This document shows positions 63,122 to 64,000 of a stretch of 64,000 nt of DNA, piece by piece (the stretch's first letter is position 1; every line of letters begins with the position of its first letter). The stretch spans positions 1,736,001 through 1,800,000 of the forward strand of contig BCJU01000004.1 in assembly GCA_001600355.1 (NCBI GenBank), written 5' to 3'. Source of the stretch: Meira nashicola. Lineage: Eukaryota > Basidiomycota > Exobasidiomycetes > Exobasidiales > Brachybasidiaceae. The translations under genes were made by a program, and so were the position numbers. The notes under the pieces are model-generated. The model saw only the letters and a list, made by a program, of their open reading frames with translations, was not told where the DNA came from and searched no databases.

Positions 63122-63403
63122 ATATCGTAATGGACTTTCTTTATCCTATGAAAGACAGCATCTCATCCATCTTTTCTTCATACCGGATCGTTTTAATACT
63201 TAAAATTGTACATCATGCTCAACAAGGAGCAATTTTTTGTTTCTTTGTAAATTTAACATTTTTTTCACTTATCTCACCATTTGTCAGCCTTTTTAAGAAG
63301 AAATCTTTGTGTGTTTAAATAAGTTACATTAAATCATTGTGCCAATGGGAGTACATTTGCCCTTCTTTTCTTGGACAGTCTGAGAAACCTAAATTTCGAC
63401 CAA

Positions 63404-64000
63404 TCAAGCTCCTGCATTTCCGGCACCTGCTGTAGGATCATCAAACAAGATGCTCATTGCTCCTTCAACGCTTCCTCCACTGATCAATAATGCACGCAAA
63501 TTTGCACTACCGTCTGTCAAGCCCATTGCTTGCATTTGTGCAAGTTGTTCGGAAAATCGTTCTTCTGGTGGTCTCGAATCAGATGAAGAACGATTAGCAC
63601 CGCCAGCACCACCACCCAGTAAAGCAGCAAATGGGTTGGCTCCTGCTGCACCACCTCCAGCACCACCACCACCAGCTCCTCCTCCCAAAATCTGTTGCAT
63701 CAAAGCGGGATCAAACATTGGGAAATTGCCGCCACCTGCTCCTCCGAATGGGTTAGGAGCTTGTTGTCCTGGTGATCCAGTCGTTCCTGTAGCTGCACCT
63801 TGTTGTTCTGATCCGCTTCGTTGAGCTGCATCACCGCCACCACTCGGCGTTCCAAATGCACCTGCGGGTGGCCATTGAGCTTGACCACCTGCTTGTCTTC
63901 CAGCGCCACCGCCGCCGCCAAAACCTCCGAGACCACCCAAGCCACCTAGACCACCAAGTCCTCCCATACCTCCTGCTCCATTTTGTCCACCCATCATTCG
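63404..64000 (-). CDS. DSK2: Dsk2/ubiquilin, C-terminal part (truncated by window end)
   Basis: The C-terminal 198 residues or so of a ubiquitin-receptor shuttle that brings ubiquitinated clients to the proteasome. Visible are a Gly/Ala-rich STI1-linker region (NPFAALLGGG, MFDPALMQQILGGG) and a C-terminal UBA domain: PEERFSEQLAQMQAMGLTDG, then NLRALLISGGSVEGAMSILFDD. These match the end of fungal Dsk2. The N-terminal ubiquitin-like domain is expected beyond the window at the right, and the apparent internal Met at 63997 is not the true start. Tail-to-tail with the ferric reductase (282-bp spacer). Confidence 0.88.
   Translation of the reverse strand, partial: RMMGGQNGAGGMGGLGGLGGLGGLGGFGGGGGAGRQAGGQAQWPPAGAFGTPSGGGDAAQRSGSEQQGAATGTTGSPGQQAPNPFGGAGGGNFPMFDPALMQQILGGGAGGGGAGGGAAGANPFAALLGGGAGGANRSSSDSRPPEERFSEQLAQMQAMGLTDGSANLRALLISGGSVEGAMSILFDDPTAGAGNAGA

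Overview
The window is a compact, gene-rich piece of a fungal nuclear chromosome, almost certainly from a basidiomycete and probably Ustilaginomycotina. The evidence is the coding style (very large, mostly intronless reading frames; a few short GT-AG introns with CTNAY-like branch sites), the gene content (fungal-type Delta-9 desaturase with a fused cytochrome b5, listerin, SAC1, a Fus3/Kss1-class MAP kinase with a long N-terminal extension like smut Kpp6, a QUTR-like protein), and a dispersed 5S rRNA gene. Genus cannot be told from the sequence alone. No prophage, CRISPR array, tRNA or insertion sequence was found; the only mobile-element trace is a short Gag-like reading frame.

Layout. 0-9 kb: a giant acidic disordered protein of unknown function (-), the small translation factor TMA7 (+, two exons), and an orphan Copia-Gag-like gene (+). 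9-16 kb: a MARVEL-type membrane protein (-), the Delta-9 fatty-acid desaturase (-), and D-aminoacyl-tRNA deacylase (-, five exons). 16-21.3 kb: a short-chain dehydrogenase (+) facing a QUTR-like three-domain protein (-), then a 5S rRNA gene (-). 22.5-31 kb: an orphan first exon (+), a MAP kinase (+) and a large formin (-). 32.4-38 kb: a seven-helix membrane protein (+), WDR89 (+), and ribosomal proteins uL11/RPL12 and eS26/RPS26 (both -, with long introns). 38-46 kb: an unrecognised 1016-residue protein (-), a small disordered protein with APC/C degron motifs (-), and one continuous gene encoding a SHB17-like sugar-bisphosphatase fused to thymidylate synthase (-). 46-64 kb: SAC1 (+), an Arg-rich disordered protein (-), listerin (+), a CaMKK-like kinase (-), an unusually long ferric-reductase-type oxidoreductase (+), and the C-terminal part of a Dsk2/ubiquilin (-), cut by the window end.

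Most neighbours are unrelated housekeeping genes, often in tail-to-tail pairs with spacers of only 70-280 bp. Several could still act together: TMA7, DTD, RPL12, RPS26, listerin and Dsk2 all serve translation or protein quality control; the MAP kinase, CaMKK-like kinase, formin and SAC1 serve signalling and polarity.

The most interesting object is the SHB17-thymidylate synthase fusion at 44001-45683. It would physically join riboneogenesis (sedoheptulose-1,7-bisphosphatase) to dTMP synthesis, and it carries an MluI cell-cycle box (ACGCGT) just upstream. The adjacent gene, with D-box and KEN-box motifs, is preceded by a cluster of the same element, which suggests a small G1/S-regulated neighbourhood. 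Secondary points are a QUTR-like protein that appears to have lost the dehydroquinase Schiff-base lysine, a CaMKK-like kinase with an Arg/Pro/Gly insert in its N-lobe, a 15-nt microexon in the DTD gene, two large insertions in the ferric reductase, and several perfect intergenic hairpins without a known role.
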